Source: Gammaproteobacteria bacterium (GTDB taxonomy: Bacteria; Pseudomonadota; Gammaproteobacteria; GCA-002705445; GCA-002716945). Taken from it: a stretch of 64,000 nucleotides of DNA. This document shows positions 50,592-59,770 of the stretch, piece after piece; position 1 is the stretch's first letter; each line of letters starts with the position of its first letter. The position numbers were made by a program, and so were the translations under genes. The stretch is taken from the NCBI GenBank assembly GCA_018667355.1, contig JABIVC010000016.1, forward strand, positions 111,762 through 175,761, in the 5' to 3' direction. The notes beneath the pieces are model-generated. The model saw nothing but the letters and a program-made list of their open reading frames with translations, was not told the origin of the DNA and ran no database searches.

Positions 50592-51620
50592 CTATGGTGC
50601 CGGATTAGGTATATCATCATGAATATTGTTTATCTCTTCAATTATTTCCTCACTCAAGCTTATATTTATGCTTTCAATATTCTCTTTTAATTGAGCTATT
50701 GTAGTTGCGCCAATAATATTACTTGTAATAAATGGTCTTGTATTCACAAAAGCTAGAGCCATCTGGCATAAACTCATATTATATTTTTGGGCAATCTTGA
50801 AATATTTAGTTGTTGCCTCTGTGCATTTTTCATTACTATATCTTGTAAACCATTCACCAAAGAGCCCAAGTCTTGAATTACTGGGAGTGGCATTCAGATA
50901 TTTTCCTGTTAAAACACCAAACCCAAGTGGTGAGTAGGCCAACAAGCCAATATTTTCTCTAAAAGACATTTCTGCTAACCCTATTTCATAAATTCTATTT
51001 AATAGGCTATAAGGATTTTGAATTGTTTGAATCTTAGGTAATGACTCTTCTCTGGATAGTCTTAAATATTCATGAACTCCCCATGGAGTTTCATTTGAAA
51101 CTCCTAAATGCCTTATCTTTCCAGCTACTACAGCATCATTAAGCGCAAGCAGTGTTTCTTCAATAGCAACACCAATATCATCAGACTGTGTATACCCCAG
51201 TCTTCCAAAGTAATTTGATTTTCTTTCTGGCCAGTGAACTTGGTAAAGATCTATATAATCTGTATTTAACTTTTTTAATGACGCATCGATTGCTTTAGTT
51301 ACATGTTCTTTACTTAGATTTGTTCCACCCCTTATATATTCCATACCCGGACCTGCAACTTTTGTGGCAATAATATACTTGTCTCTATTTTGATTTTTTT
51401 TAATCCAAGAACCTATATATTTCTCTGTTAGGCCTTGAGTTTCTTCTTTTGGAGGAATTGCATACATTTCTGCTGTATCAATGAAGTTTATGCCATGATC
51501 TAGAGCAAAATCTAATTGTTGGTGTGCATCTTTTTCAGTATTCTGCTCACCATAGCTCATAGTTCCGAGACAGATAAGACTAACATTAAGATTTGTATCA
51601 CCCAGCTTTCTGTACTTCAT
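50592..51620 (-). CDS. tas: Aldo/keto reductase Tas
   Basis: 342 residues from the ATG at 51620 (the longer frame to 51665 adds an implausible N-terminus). LGTMSYGEQNTEKDAHQQLD, TAEMYAIPP, ETQGLTEKYIGSW, YQVHWPER and IQNPYSLLNRIYEIGLAEMS (in parts) align closely with E. coli Tas; catalytic Asp/Tyr/Lys/His pattern is intact (DTAEMY, TKVAG, YQVHW). NADPH-dependent carbonyl reductase of uncertain physiological substrate. Convergent with the unknown gene 9 bp away. Confidence 0.92.
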   Translation of the reverse strand: MKYRKLGDTNLNVSLICLGTMSYGEQNTEKDAHQQLDFALDHGINFIDTAEMYAIPPKEETQGLTEKYIGSWIKKNQNRDKYIIATKVAGPGMEYIRGGTNLSKEHVTKAIDASLKKLNTDYIDLYQVHWPERKSNYFGRLGYTQSDDIGVAIEETLLALNDAVVAGKIRHLGVSNETPWGVHEYLRLSREESLPKIQTIQNPYSLLNRIYEIGLAEMSFRENIGLLAYSPLGFGVLTGKYLNATPSNSRLGLFGEWFTRYSNEKCTEATTKYFKIAQKYNMSLCQMALAFVNTRPFITSNIIGATTIAQLKENIESINISLSEEIIEEINNIHDDIPNPAP

Positions 51621-51729
51621 ATTCACCTCAAGACAGCATCTATTTATTATGATAGTATAAATCAATTTATTTAAAACACATTTTTTGTCAAAATAATGAG
51701 CAGAGGATTACATCATTAATATTAAACAC

Positions 51730-53067
51730 ATGATATTCAATTTTAGTACCTGGCTACCAGAGTCCCTATCTAACAAAAATTATATTTTAAGAGATATTAT
51801 AGCTGGTACAACAATAGCTATGATTATTATTCCTCAATCAATGGCGTATGCTGCCTTAGCAGATGTTTCCCCAGTTTATGGTTTATATGCAGCTTTAATA
51901 CCTGTTGGCATTGCAGCATTTTTTGGTTCATCAAGATACCTTGCAACAGGCCCTGTGGCAATGGTTTGTCTTTTAACATCAGTTGCTATCACATCCCTAT
52001 CTGCAGGCGATGCTTCTTTATATATATTCTATGCTATTATTCTTGCTATTACAGTTGGAGTGTTTCAAATTATTTTAGCTCTACTCAGTGCAGGAAAAAT
52101 TTTTGACACAATTCCAGAGCATGTATTGCTAGGTTTTACATCTGCTGCTGCTTTGATTATTTCTACATCTCAGCTTAGTAAAGTTTTTGGAATGCCAAAA
52201 GTATCTCTTGGTCAGTTAGCTGATATCGATCTATTACTCGCTAACTCTCCAATTAATTATGAAGCCTTTGGGTTATCTATATTGGTTCTATTGATAATGT
52301 ATATAATTAAATATAAGTTTACTAAATTCATGACATTAAGTAATTTAGCAGTATTTTTTGCAGTATTATTTTCTATTTCTTATTCTTTGTCACAGTCTTA
52401 TACGGGACCTATTGTGGGCTTTATAACTCCTGGCTTGCCAGATTTTAAAATTCCAGATTTTGGAATATTTAATGGCTCACTACCCATGCTTATCATACAT
52501 ACACTCATTATTGCTTTTGTTGGCTTTATGGAAGCTATCGCTATAGCAAAACAGCTATACAGTAAAAAACCACCCAAGGATTCTAATGGTGTAGAGTTAT
52601 ATAAGAACCCTACACCAGTTGATTCCAACCAAGAACTTCTAGGTCAAGGTGTAGCTAATATTAGTTCTGGGATAAGTGGAAGCATACCAGTATCAGGGTC
52701 ATTTTCTAGGTCAGCTGTTAATGAGGCAAGTGGAGCATATAGTGGTCTATCATCGATTGTAACAATGGTTGTAGTAGGTATAACACTACTTTTTGCAACA
52801 CCTTTGTTATTTAATTTACCCCAGGCAACTCTTGGAATTATCGTCATATTTGCGGTTATACCTTTAATAAGGGTTAAAGAAATGAGTAAACTATATTTTG
52901 AAAATAAAAGATTAGGAATAATTACATGGCTCACTTTTGCAAGTACCTTGTTATTTCCAATATTGTCGATTGAATTATATGAAGGTATTACGACTCACAT
53001 TTGGACAGGGATTATTTTTGGTTTTTTAATTCATGTTTTATTTGCCAGGAAACATATTACTGATTAG
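51730..53067 (+). CDS. SulP-family anion transporter lacking the STAS domain
   Basis: 445 residues with about 12-14 TM segments. The N-terminal signature is RDIIAGTTIAMIIIPQSMAYA, with YGLYAALIPVGIAAFFGSSRYLATGP and GQGVANISSGISGSIPVSGSFSRSAVN (parts) in the core. Transports sulfate, bicarbonate or other anions; substrate unknown. Canonical SulP proteins carry a cytoplasmic C-terminal STAS domain of about 110 residues; here the chain ends right after the last TM (HVLFARKHITD). Confidence 0.88.
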   Translation: MIFNFSTWLPESLSNKNYILRDIIAGTTIAMIIIPQSMAYAALADVSPVYGLYAALIPVGIAAFFGSSRYLATGPVAMVCLLTSVAITSLSAGDASLYIFYAIILAITVGVFQIILALLSAGKIFDTIPEHVLLGFTSAAALIISTSQLSKVFGMPKVSLGQLADIDLLLANSPINYEAFGLSILVLLIMYIIKYKFTKFMTLSNLAVFFAVLFSISYSLSQSYTGPIVGFITPGLPDFKIPDFGIFNGSLPMLIIHTLIIAFVGFMEAIAIAKQLYSKKPPKDSNGVELYKNPTPVDSNQELLGQGVANISSGISGSIPVSGSFSRSAVNEASGAYSGLSSIVTMVVVGITLLFATPLLFNLPQATLGIIVIFAVIPLIRVKEMSKLYFENKRLGIITWLTFASTLLFPILSIELYEGITTHIWTGIIFGFLIHVLFARKHITD

Positions 53068-53691
53068 TTATTTCTTAACAATCAAGTCAAACACAAAATT
53101 ATTTCTTCTTAACCCTCTTTTTTCATAATTTGTAATAGGCCTGTTTCTTCTATTGGAATTAAATAAAATCTTTTTTCCTATAAACTCTTCAAATAGATTT
53201 TTAGTATTATATGCATAGATTATATGATCGGTTGCAAAATGTAATAGCCCACCTTTTTTTAACTTTTTAAATAATAGATTTAATGTATAAACGTTTATTA
53301 ATCTTCTTTTATGATGTTTACTTTTAGGCCAAGGGTCTGGGAAATAAATTAATATTTCATCGATAGAATTATCTGGCAATACTTCACTGATTATTTCTAC
53401 CGCATCTCCATGATAGACAAACATATTATCTATCTTATTTTTATCTCTATATTTTTTTAGATTATTTATTCCTTGTAAATATGATTCTACACATATGTAG
53501 TTATCCTTTTTATTACGATATAGTTGCTTTGTTGACGTCCCAGTACCGAAACCAATATCCAGGATATTTAACTTCTTATTTTGTAGTATTTCTCTAAGGT
53601 TATTGCCTGATTCTAAATGCTCTTCTTTTTTCTTACCTTGTCTATGCCGATGATTGCTATAAAACTTTGGTTTTTTAAGCTCACTCATCAT
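53068..53691 (-). CDS. trmB: tRNA (guanine46-N7)-methyltransferase TrmB
   Basis: 207 residues. SAM motif [14 protein letters not shown], the family signature [17 protein letters not shown] and a C-terminal [12 protein letters not shown]. Two adjacent ATGs (53691, 53688) overlap the thiG stop, so trmB follows thiSG in one operon. Convergent with sulP with no spacer. Confidence 0.95.
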   Translation of the reverse strand: MMSELKKPKFYSNHRHRQGKKKEEHLESGNNLREILQNKKLNILDIGFGTGTSTKQLYRNKKDNYICVESYLQGINNLKKYRDKNKIDNMFVYHGDAVEIISEVLPDNSIDEILIYFPDPWPKSKHHKRRLINVYTLNLLFKKLKKGGLLHFATDHIIYAYNTKNLFEEFIGKKILFNSNRRNRPITNYEKRGLRRNNFVFDLIVKK

Positions 53692-54466
53692 TGCAAATAT
53701 TATCCTCTATGGGTGATGAGGCACTCGCATACCTTTTCTTTGGAATTCTACCAGCATGGTATGCTTCATACCCCGCTTCAACTGCCTTCTTCATTGCGCT
53801 AGCCATTAAGACTGGGTTTTTTGCGCAGGCTATTGCGGTGTTCATTAAAATTCCGTCACAACCTAATTCCATTATAATGCTGGCATCAGATGCAGTTCCT
53901 ATACCTGCATCAACAATTATTGGTATATTTGCATTTTCTACGATAGACAATATATTATATTTATTTTGTAACCCTAAACCGCTCCCAATTGGAGAAGCTA
54001 ATGGCATTACTGAAACACACCCAATATTCTCAAGTTCTTTTGCTATCAGGGGGTCATCAGTTGTATAGACCATCACATCAAAATCATCTTGTACCAATAT
54101 TTCTGCTGCTCTCATCGTCTCTATTATATTTGGGTATAATGTCTTTTCATCTCCTAAAACTTCAAGCTTTACAAGCTTTTTACCATCTAGTATCTCAGCT
54201 GCAATATTACATGTTCTAATAGCGTCTTCAGCTGTATAGCACCCAGCCGTATTTGGTAGAATTGTATATTTCTCAGGATCTATAAATTCTAAAAGGTTTG
54301 GAGTATTTTTATCTTGTCCTATATTCATTCTCCTAATAGCTACGGTAACCATTTCAGCGCCACTAGCTTCTATGGCTAATTTTGTTTCACTGAGGTCCTT
54401 ATATTTACCAGTACCAACTATCAGTCTTGAGCCATAAGTCTTGTTTTTTATAATAAAATTATTCAA
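53681..54466 (-). CDS. thiG: Thiazole synthase ThiG
   Basis: Builds the thiazole phosphate of thiamine from dehydroglycine, deoxyxylulose phosphate and ThiS-thiocarboxylate. 261 residues, TIM barrel. [10 protein letters not shown], the Schiff-base lysine in [25 protein letters not shown] and [13 protein letters not shown] are all present. ThiS is 3 bp upstream; TPP-riboswitch sequence was not seen. Confidence 0.96.
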   Translation of the reverse strand: MNNFIIKNKTYGSRLIVGTGKYKDLSETKLAIEASGAEMVTVAIRRMNIGQDKNTPNLLEFIDPEKYTILPNTAGCYTAEDAIRTCNIAAEILDGKKLVKLEVLGDEKTLYPNIIETMRAAEILVQDDFDVMVYTTDDPLIAKELENIGCVSVMPLASPIGSGLGLQNKYNILSIVENANIPIIVDAGIGTASDASIIMELGCDGILMNTAIACAKNPVLMASAMKKAVEAGYEAYHAGRIPKKRYASASSPIEDNICNDE

Positions 54467-54469
54467 CGC

Positions 54470-54670
54470 TCAGCCACCACCCACTGCATTAATAACCTCA
54501 ACAACATCGCCATCTTTGAGACGATAATTTTCATATTGAGATTTAGGTATAATCATTTCATTCACTTCTATTGCCATATACTTTGTAGACACTGATAGTT
54601 CTATTAATAAGTTCTCTAAAGTTATTTTATTATCAAGTACTAATAATTTTTTATTAACCATTACTTTCAT
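54470..54670 (-). CDS. thiS: Sulfur carrier protein ThiS
   Basis: 66-residue ubiquitin-like protein ending in the required Gly-Gly (VEVINAVGGG), which is thiocarboxylated to donate sulfur in thiazole formation. Partner ThiG lies immediately downstream. Other sulfur-transfer partners (ThiF, ThiI) are not in the window. Confidence 0.93.
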   Translation of the reverse strand: MKVMVNKKLLVLDNKITLENLLIELSVSTKYMAIEVNEMIIPKSQYENYRLKDGDVVEVINAVGGG

Positions 54671-54740
54671 ATTTTACTAATATAATGCTCTTTACTATGA
54701 TAAGCAATTATCTGTTAGCAAAGATTGTAGAGTATATAAT

Positions 54741-54774
54741 AAAAAAAATAAACCATACCTCAAAAGATATGGTC
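54741..54774 (-). terminator. Terminator of the tusA-sqr-DUF1641 operon
   Basis: On the minus strand ACCATA...TATGGT with an inner CT/AG pair forms a hairpin (54752-54774), followed by a T-rich tract (complement of the A-run at 54741-54749). It lies just after the DUF1641 stop and before thiS. Confidence 0.65.
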
Positions 54775-54796
54775 TATAGATTTTAACAAAATTTAT

Positions 54797-55150
54797 TTAT
54801 TTACACTTTTGCAGGCAAGCACATGCATTTAGTAAAAATTGTAGACTTCTCTGTGTCTCTGGTTTTCCAAGCATAGAAATTGTAGAAAATATTCCGCCCT
54901 TACATTCTTGTTTGGCAGTAATTTCTGCAACTTTACTAAGTTCATCTATCGCACCAGATCGGTTGAGGTTACCTATTAAATCTAATAGCTTAATTACACC
55001 TTCCCTAATGTCTTCATCGTTAAGTTTATCTACTGCCTCTAAACCATTAGCTGCCGTAGTTGCTAACCTTTCGGTAATATTATCAGTTAATGCATCAGAC
55101 CCTGCTTGCATGAACCTTTCTATTTCTGTTACCCCTTTTAGATTTTCCAT
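54797..55150 (-). CDS. DUF1641 protein associated with sulfide:quinone oxidoreductase
   Basis: 117 residues, mostly helical, with a Gly-x-(Asp)-rich middle (GVIKLLDLIGNLNRSGAIDEL) characteristic of DUF1641. C-terminal NACACLQKCK has three cysteines close together, with another in KQECKGG. DUF1641 genes commonly follow sqr-type genes in sulfur oxidisers and archaea. It is 9 bp downstream of sqr here. Function unknown; an accessory role in sulfide oxidation is inferred. Confidence 0.85.
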   Translation of the reverse strand: MENLKGVTEIERFMQAGSDALTDNITERLATTAANGLEAVDKLNDEDIREGVIKLLDLIGNLNRSGAIDELSKVAEITAKQECKGGIFSTISMLGKPETQRSLQFLLNACACLQKCK

Positions 55151-55159
55151 ATTTTCCCC

Positions 55160-56299
55160 CTATAACATTCCTTTAGCAGATAACCAGTACATCTTATTAT
55201 ATGCTAATTTAAATCTATGAACTGCTTTTGTTGGGAGCCCAGGCGCAGGTGGCGTTGTATAATTGAACCACACGTATGAACCCTCCTCCTTTCCTGTTTC
55301 AATGAAACAAAATACTTTGCCATCATAGTCTCTGGCTATTGTACCTTCTTTGATAAGAGAGCTTATATTATCTACGATTGTATCTGCCTCAAAATGTGCG
55401 GTAGACCCAGCTTTAGATATTGGAATATTTGTTGTATCACCACAAATAAATACATCTGTTTTTCCTTCTAAGTATAGCTTCTTTTTATCAGTCGGAGCCC
55501 AGCCACCAGCTGCTCCCTCTATAGATTCCTCAACAACCTGTTGTCCCTTATGAGGAGGTATAGTTATCAGAAGATCGTAGTTTAAAGTAACACCTTCCTC
55601 AGAGGTTATGGTTTTTTTAGATGGGTCAACTTCTTTAGTATTGAACAATGTTTCACTTTTTATCCCTAATTTTTCAAACTCTGGCACAGCCCAGTCTGCA
55701 ACTGGTTGCATGGCATGCAGTCTGCCTACTGGATATGTATAAATAATTTCTGATTTATCTAGAACCCCTTTTTCATTTAAGAAGTCATGTAGCATACATG
55801 TAATTTCGATAGGGGCTACTGGGCATTTATGTGGCGCATTAACATTCACTACAACTTTCCCACCTTCAAATGTTTTTAATGTATCTCTCAGTTTCTTTGC
55901 TCCTTCTATAGAGTAGAAGTTATGAGCTCCTTCAGATAACCCCGGAACATTTTCTGGAACCAATCTTGAACCGGTTGCAATCACCATGTAATCACATTCA
56001 AATACTTTTCCAGATTTTGTCGTAACTTTTTTTGTATCAGTATCAATATTTGTCGCCGGATCAACATAAAATTTAATACGATTATCTAAGATTCCTCTTT
56101 GATCTCTTATGAGCTCACTTTCTGTTACACGACCAAAAGTTAAATATAATAGTCCTGGCTGATATAGGTGTTTATCTGTTGCAGATAGAACAGTAATTTC
56201 AACAGTTCCATTATTTAATTCTTTACTAAGTTTACGAGCAAGGCCATTTGCTACAATTGAACCAGCCATGCCTCCACCAATTACTAATACTTTTTTCAT
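55160..56299 (-). CDS. sqr: Sulfide:quinone oxidoreductase-like flavoprotein
   Basis: 379 residues from the ATG at 56299, which has a GAGGGG ribosome site; the open frame extends to 56341 but that part overlaps the region before tusA. FAD/NAD(P)-disulfide reductase fold: VLVIGGGMAGSIVANGLA, ATGSRLVPENVPG, FICGDTTNIPISKAGS. Cys159 in HKCPVAPIE and Cys331 are placed like the catalytic cysteines of Sqr that carry the polysulfide; C168 is also present. Oxidises sulfide with a quinone or acts on another sulfur donor; membrane peripheral. Second gene of tusA-sqr-DUF1641. Confidence 0.85.
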   Translation of the reverse strand: MKKVLVIGGGMAGSIVANGLARKLSKELNNGTVEITVLSATDKHLYQPGLLYLTFGRVTESELIRDQRGILDNRIKFYVDPATNIDTDTKKVTTKSGKVFECDYMVIATGSRLVPENVPGLSEGAHNFYSIEGAKKLRDTLKTFEGGKVVVNVNAPHKCPVAPIEITCMLHDFLNEKGVLDKSEIIYTYPVGRLHAMQPVADWAVPEFEKLGIKSETLFNTKEVDPSKKTITSEEGVTLNYDLLITIPPHKGQQVVEESIEGAAGGWAPTDKKKLYLEGKTDVFICGDTTNIPISKAGSTAHFEADTIVDNISSLIKEGTIARDYDGKVFCFIETGKEEGSYVWFNYTTPPAPGLPTKAVHRFKLAYNKMYWLSAKGML

Positions 56300-56321
56300 A
56301 CCCCTCACCCCTATATTTATT

Positions 56322-56552
56322 TTATTTAGCTCGACATACAATTAGAGCCCAGTGATCTTCTTCTTTGGTTTTACTTATTAACTTATGACCAACTTTTTCA
56401 CACCATGTTGGCACATCAGATGCAGTCCCTGGGTCATTTGAAAGCAATTCAATCTCATCACCAATTTCAACAAGCTTTAACATTGCGATCAGTTCCATCA
56501 TAGGTCCTGGACAAGCGGCACCTCTTGCATCTATGAGTTTTCTTTCAGTCAT
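56322..56552 (-). CDS. tusA: TusA-family sulfur carrier protein
   Basis: 76 residues from the ATG at 56552. The sulfur-binding CPGP motif (Cys14 in ARGAACPGPMME) and the downstream DPGT are diagnostic for TusA, which carries persulfide sulfur in tRNA thiolation and in dissimilatory sulfur oxidation. Located directly upstream of sqr, implying a role in dissimilatory sulfur transfer more than tRNA modification. Longer frame to 56615 is unlikely. Confidence 0.92.
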   Translation of the reverse strand: MTERKLIDARGAACPGPMMELIAMLKLVEIGDEIELLSNDPGTASDVPTWCEKVGHKLISKTKEEDHWALIVCRAK

Positions 56553-56639
56553 GAAACAATCATATCTTAATTTATAAGTAATTAGTGAATTAATATGTGT
56601 TAAAATCAATATCATTATATCAACAAATACTTATTTAGA

Positions 56640-57524
56640 ATGAAAATAAATTTAAAGTTAAAAAAAACTATAACTGATTTTAATATATATACTAAAAAAT
56701 ATATTTCTTCAAATAGAGACAAGACTATTTTATGGGATGCAATAAATTATGGAGTAGTTAATGGTGGTAAACGAATCAGACCTCTCTTAATCATTGAGTT
56801 GTCCAAACTGTTAAAAATTAAAAAATCTAACTATATGAGATTAGCTCTTGCTACAGAATTTATTCATGCATACTCACTTATACATGATGATTTGCCTGGC
56901 ATGGATAATGATGATCTCAGAAGAGGCAAACCTACTACACATAAAAAGTTTGGAGAGGCTGTAGCGATACTCGCAGGAAACAGTCTTTTAACTCTTGCTT
57001 TTGAGTTACTTGCAGATGCTAGAACTCATGCTAACCCTAGAGTTAGGATCAATTTGATAGATAATCTCGCGAAAATGTCAGGATCCAATGGCCTTGCTGG
57101 AGGCCAGTCTTTGGATTTATTTTATGAAAAAAAATTAGTAACTGAAAAAGATATTTTTAAGATGCACAATCTTAAAACTGCTAAGCTTTTTGAATTTTGT
57201 ATGCTTGCACCACTAATACTATCCGATAAAAATACACCATTAAAAGAAAAAGAATACAGGAAGTATGGGAAGAATTTTGGTTTAATATTTCAAGCAACTG
57301 ATGACTTACTAGACTATGAAGGAACTAAAAGTATTATGGGTAAAAATACACAAAAAGATTCAAAGAAAAATAAAGGGAGTATTCTAAAATATAAAAATTC
57401 GAAGGAAGTTAAACTTTATTGTAAAAAACTTGCAGCCAGTGCTACTATCAAGACTAGTTCTTTCAGTGAACCTGAGAATATATTTAATATATTGATACAT
57501 AACATAATAGAGCGTATTAAATAA
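56640..57524 (+). CDS. ispA: Polyprenyl (farnesyl/geranyl) diphosphate synthase
   Basis: Head-to-tail prenyl transferase making C15 diphosphate for isoprenoid quinones and undecaprenol. 294 residues. First Asp-rich motif HDDLPGMDNDDLRRG (around 82-96) and second TDDLLDYEG; Arg/Lys pocket GGKRIRPLL. ATG overlaps nothing; divergent from tusA. Confidence 0.93.
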   Translation: MKINLKLKKTITDFNIYTKKYISSNRDKTILWDAINYGVVNGGKRIRPLLIIELSKLLKIKKSNYMRLALATEFIHAYSLIHDDLPGMDNDDLRRGKPTTHKKFGEAVAILAGNSLLTLAFELLADARTHANPRVRINLIDNLAKMSGSNGLAGGQSLDLFYEKKLVTEKDIFKMHNLKTAKLFEFCMLAPLILSDKNTPLKEKEYRKYGKNFGLIFQATDDLLDYEGTKSIMGKNTQKDSKKNKGSILKYKNSKEVKLYCKKLAASATIKTSSFSEPENIFNILIHNIIERIK

Positions 57525-57526
57525 TA

Positions 57527-57955
57527 ATGATAAAAATTATATTTTACTCTGCTTTATTTATTCTGACTTCTTGCGCATCATTCGCACCCAAAGAATATCC
57601 TGTTGAAATCAATTTAATTACTGTTGATGTAGATAATAATCCTATTGATGCAGTTTGCAGTTTATATTCTTCTTCGAATAAAATTGATGTCTTGTCTCCA
57701 AAAAAAATTATATTTAATACAGAGTGTTCAGCAGTTAATGTTGTTTGCAAAGCGGGTGATTTATATGGATCAAATGGGATTATTAATGAAGAGGATACTA
57801 GTGCTGCAGAAAGCCTTTTTATAACTTCTGGGATAGGATACTTATTTGATAGAGCTGTTGATGCTATTACGCCAATGGGTGCCATGATTAATTTGATGTC
57901 AGATAATGAGTCTCACTGTGAAGTAAAAAGAAAGATTACGGTTGTTTTAGAATAG
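57527..57955 (+). CDS. Small lipoprotein of unknown function
   Basis: 142 residues. Signal sequence MIKIIFYSALFILTSC with lipobox LTSC; the mature part contains a beta-rich PEGA-like region (PVEINLITVDVDNNPIDAVC) and a Gly-rich segment GIGYLFDRAVDAITPMGAM resembling the C-terminal tail of some outer-membrane-linked lipoproteins. 2 bp after ispA, so co-transcribed, but no metabolic link is visible. Confidence 0.7.
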   Translation: MIKIIFYSALFILTSCASFAPKEYPVEINLITVDVDNNPIDAVCSLYSSSNKIDVLSPKKIIFNTECSAVNVVCKAGDLYGSNGIINEEDTSAAESLFITSGIGYLFDRAVDAITPMGAMINLMSDNESHCEVKRKITVVLE

Positions 57956-57976
57956 GAAACTAGCTATCTTGTAGTT

Positions 57977-58204
57977 ATGGTTATTTTTGGTTTAATAGGT
58001 TTTTTATTTTTTGGTGCTATTGGTTACTTTGCATATACTTTCACTCAGTGTCTATGTGTATTTTCCAGACTAGATAAGCTTGTTAATAAAAAGATTGTGG
58101 GAGTTTTATCTGTTTTTATATATTTTTATTACGTATACATTAATCAGGACGCAGTCATCAAAGCTTTTATGAAACCAATCAATGATTTATTAGCTATCTC
58201 ATAA
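57977..58204 (+). CDS. Short membrane protein of unknown function
   Basis: 75 residues with two TM helices (about 3-25 and 42-60): VIFGLIGFLFFGAIGYFAYTF and VGVLSVFIYFYYVYINQ (parts). No family recognised. Overlaps the 3' end of the convergent secreted-protein gene by 11 bp. Confidence 0.55.
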   Translation: MVIFGLIGFLFFGAIGYFAYTFTQCLCVFSRLDKLVNKKIVGVLSVFIYFYYVYINQDAVIKAFMKPINDLLAIS

Positions 58205-58865
58205 TGGTAACTGTTTGAACCGGCGGGTCTACATATATCACACATAAACCACCACCTGTTGTTGCAACTAGAGTATTTGCAACATCAAATTTGATTAAAA
58301 TCTTTGGTGAATCTGTTGCCTTAGGTGTGTATGGTACAGCTAATGCAACAGTGAAGGTAAAAGTGGATGCACCATCTGTCTTGGAAATTCCATTGGTTGC
58401 AAATGTTGCTCTTAAGTCACTATAATCTCCGCCGCCATTTGCGTTGGGTACAATCCATGCCATATCTGCTAAGGTCCCACTGGGAGCAGTTTTCGCAGTA
58501 GCAGTTGCTGAAGCAGCTGTATTAGATGGTGATGCAACTGTGTTGCAAGTTGTGCCACTGACATCCACAGTGCCTTGTACTTGGAATGTTGAATTAACAG
58601 TAGATCTTGCGTGCGTATATGTTCTGCCTAGAGAAATTGTAAAGTCATTTAAGTATGTACCAACATCTGACCCAACTGATTTTGAAGCAATATCAAATTG
58701 CTTTGTCGAGCTTCCTAAAACGACAGGATCAGAACAATCTGATGATGAGCATAATTCAAATTTACTTACAGTTGTTTTATAAGCAGTTGGGGTTGCCGTA
58801 GCCGCATAAAGTAGGTTTGTACTTGTTACTAAAATTAATAGATAGGTTAATTTTAAAAATTTCAT
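58194..58865 (-). CDS. Small secreted Ser/Thr/Ala-rich protein, partner of the barrel gene
   Basis: 223 residues with a signal peptide (KFLKLTYLLILVTSTNLLYA). The mature protein starts with two cysteines (KFELCSSSDCSD), is rich in Thr, Ser and Ala (low-complexity TAASATATAKTAPSGT) and predicted beta. It resembles small fimbria-like or adhesin-like secreted proteins, but no family is certain. Its start overlaps the stop of the upstream barrel gene (58865), so the two are translationally coupled. Unlike its neighbours it has a distinctly Ala/Gly/Thr-heavy composition. Confidence 0.65.
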   Translation of the reverse strand: MKFLKLTYLLILVTSTNLLYAATATPTAYKTTVSKFELCSSSDCSDPVVLGSSTKQFDIASKSVGSDVGTYLNDFTISLGRTYTHARSTVNSTFQVQGTVDVSGTTCNTVASPSNTAASATATAKTAPSGTLADMAWIVPNANGGGDYSDLRATFATNGISKTDGASTFTFTVALAVPYTPKATDSPKILIKFDVANTLVATTGGGLCVIYVDPPVQTVTIMR

Positions 58866-59734
58866 TATGTACCTCTGCCAATTACTGCTGCACCATTAAT
58901 TCCCTTAACTATATTATTTTCTCTTCTTACTTTCTCATAAAATCTATCAGCCACTGATTTATACGAGTAGGCTTGTGGTGTCATAAAAACAAACTTTCTA
59001 TTTGTAGTTTCATTACTACAGCAAACTACATAGGATAGCTTAATGAATTCTCTATCATTCGACATAGTATTATCATCTTGTATACCTGCTTCTATGGTGA
59101 ACCTTCCTGTTGGTTGTAGATGTAAACTCAATACCTCACCATGCTTAACGTCATAAATGCTTGAGTCCCATTTATAACCTTTATAATATACCTTTGCCCA
59201 AGGCATATAGGGCATATAGATACCTACTTCTAAATCATACCCATCTGCAGCTTCCTCTGTAACTCCATCTACCACTTTTTTGTCGGATAAAGCATGGTAC
59301 ATATTGAAATTTACATCATAAACACTTGATTTTAATTCAACCCCAAAACCTAATCTTGAATGGTTTGAGTTTATTTCATAATCATAGAAAGCATTATATC
59401 CATACATTAGAGTTTGATTTGCATTCAATTTTCTCCAGACAACTCCTAGATTTAATGTCTCTGTTGAATCAAAGCTAGAGAAAGAAAATTGGGATAAATA
59501 TTTTTCATTACTAGTACCAGATAACTCTGTCATACCAAGAATTCGATAGTCAGTTTTAGAATAATTTCTAATACGCGTTTCTACTTCAATTAGTCTTAAA
59601 TTTGATATATTTTGTTTAGCCCAGGATTCTATTGTTGAATCAACATAGCCTGTAACATTGTTTATAGCCTCACCCGAATAAGCTGTGGGCACAATCAAGC
59701 ATGTTAATAAAAACCACTTATATAATTTCATCAT
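58865..59734 (-). CDS. Stand-alone inverse-autotransporter (intimin/invasin-type) beta-barrel
   Basis: 289 residues: signal peptide (MMKLYKWFLLTCLIVPTAYSG), a short helix-like stretch, then an outer-membrane barrel domain with YGYNAFYDYEINSNHSRLGF, NFNMYHALSD, GYDLEVGIYMPYMPWAKVYY and a final amphipathic strand region. This pattern is typical of the intimin/invasin inverse autotransporter barrel. No passenger follows in the same chain: the C-terminus ends shortly after the barrel. Strong AAGGGGAGA before the ATG pair. Next gene is the small secreted protein with a coupled start. Confidence 0.68.
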   Translation of the reverse strand: MMKLYKWFLLTCLIVPTAYSGEAINNVTGYVDSTIESWAKQNISNLRLIEVETRIRNYSKTDYRILGMTELSGTSNEKYLSQFSFSSFDSTETLNLGVVWRKLNANQTLMYGYNAFYDYEINSNHSRLGFGVELKSSVYDVNFNMYHALSDKKVVDGVTEEAADGYDLEVGIYMPYMPWAKVYYKGYKWDSSIYDVKHGEVLSLHLQPTGRFTIEAGIQDDNTMSNDREFIKLSYVVCCSNETTNRKFVFMTPQAYSYKSVADRFYEKVRRENNIVKGINGAAVIGRGT

Positions 59735-59770
59735 ATTCTCCCCTTATTTAAAAAATAACATGAATTTATC

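Noticed and set aside
54671..54740. TPP riboswitch upstream of thiS
   Set aside because: No CTGAGA-type THI box or matching pairing was found in the short spacer.
56300..56341. 14-residue N-terminal extension of the Sqr-like protein
   Set aside because: The dinucleotide loop starts immediately after the ATG at 56299, which has a GAGGGG ribosome site; the extension has no support.
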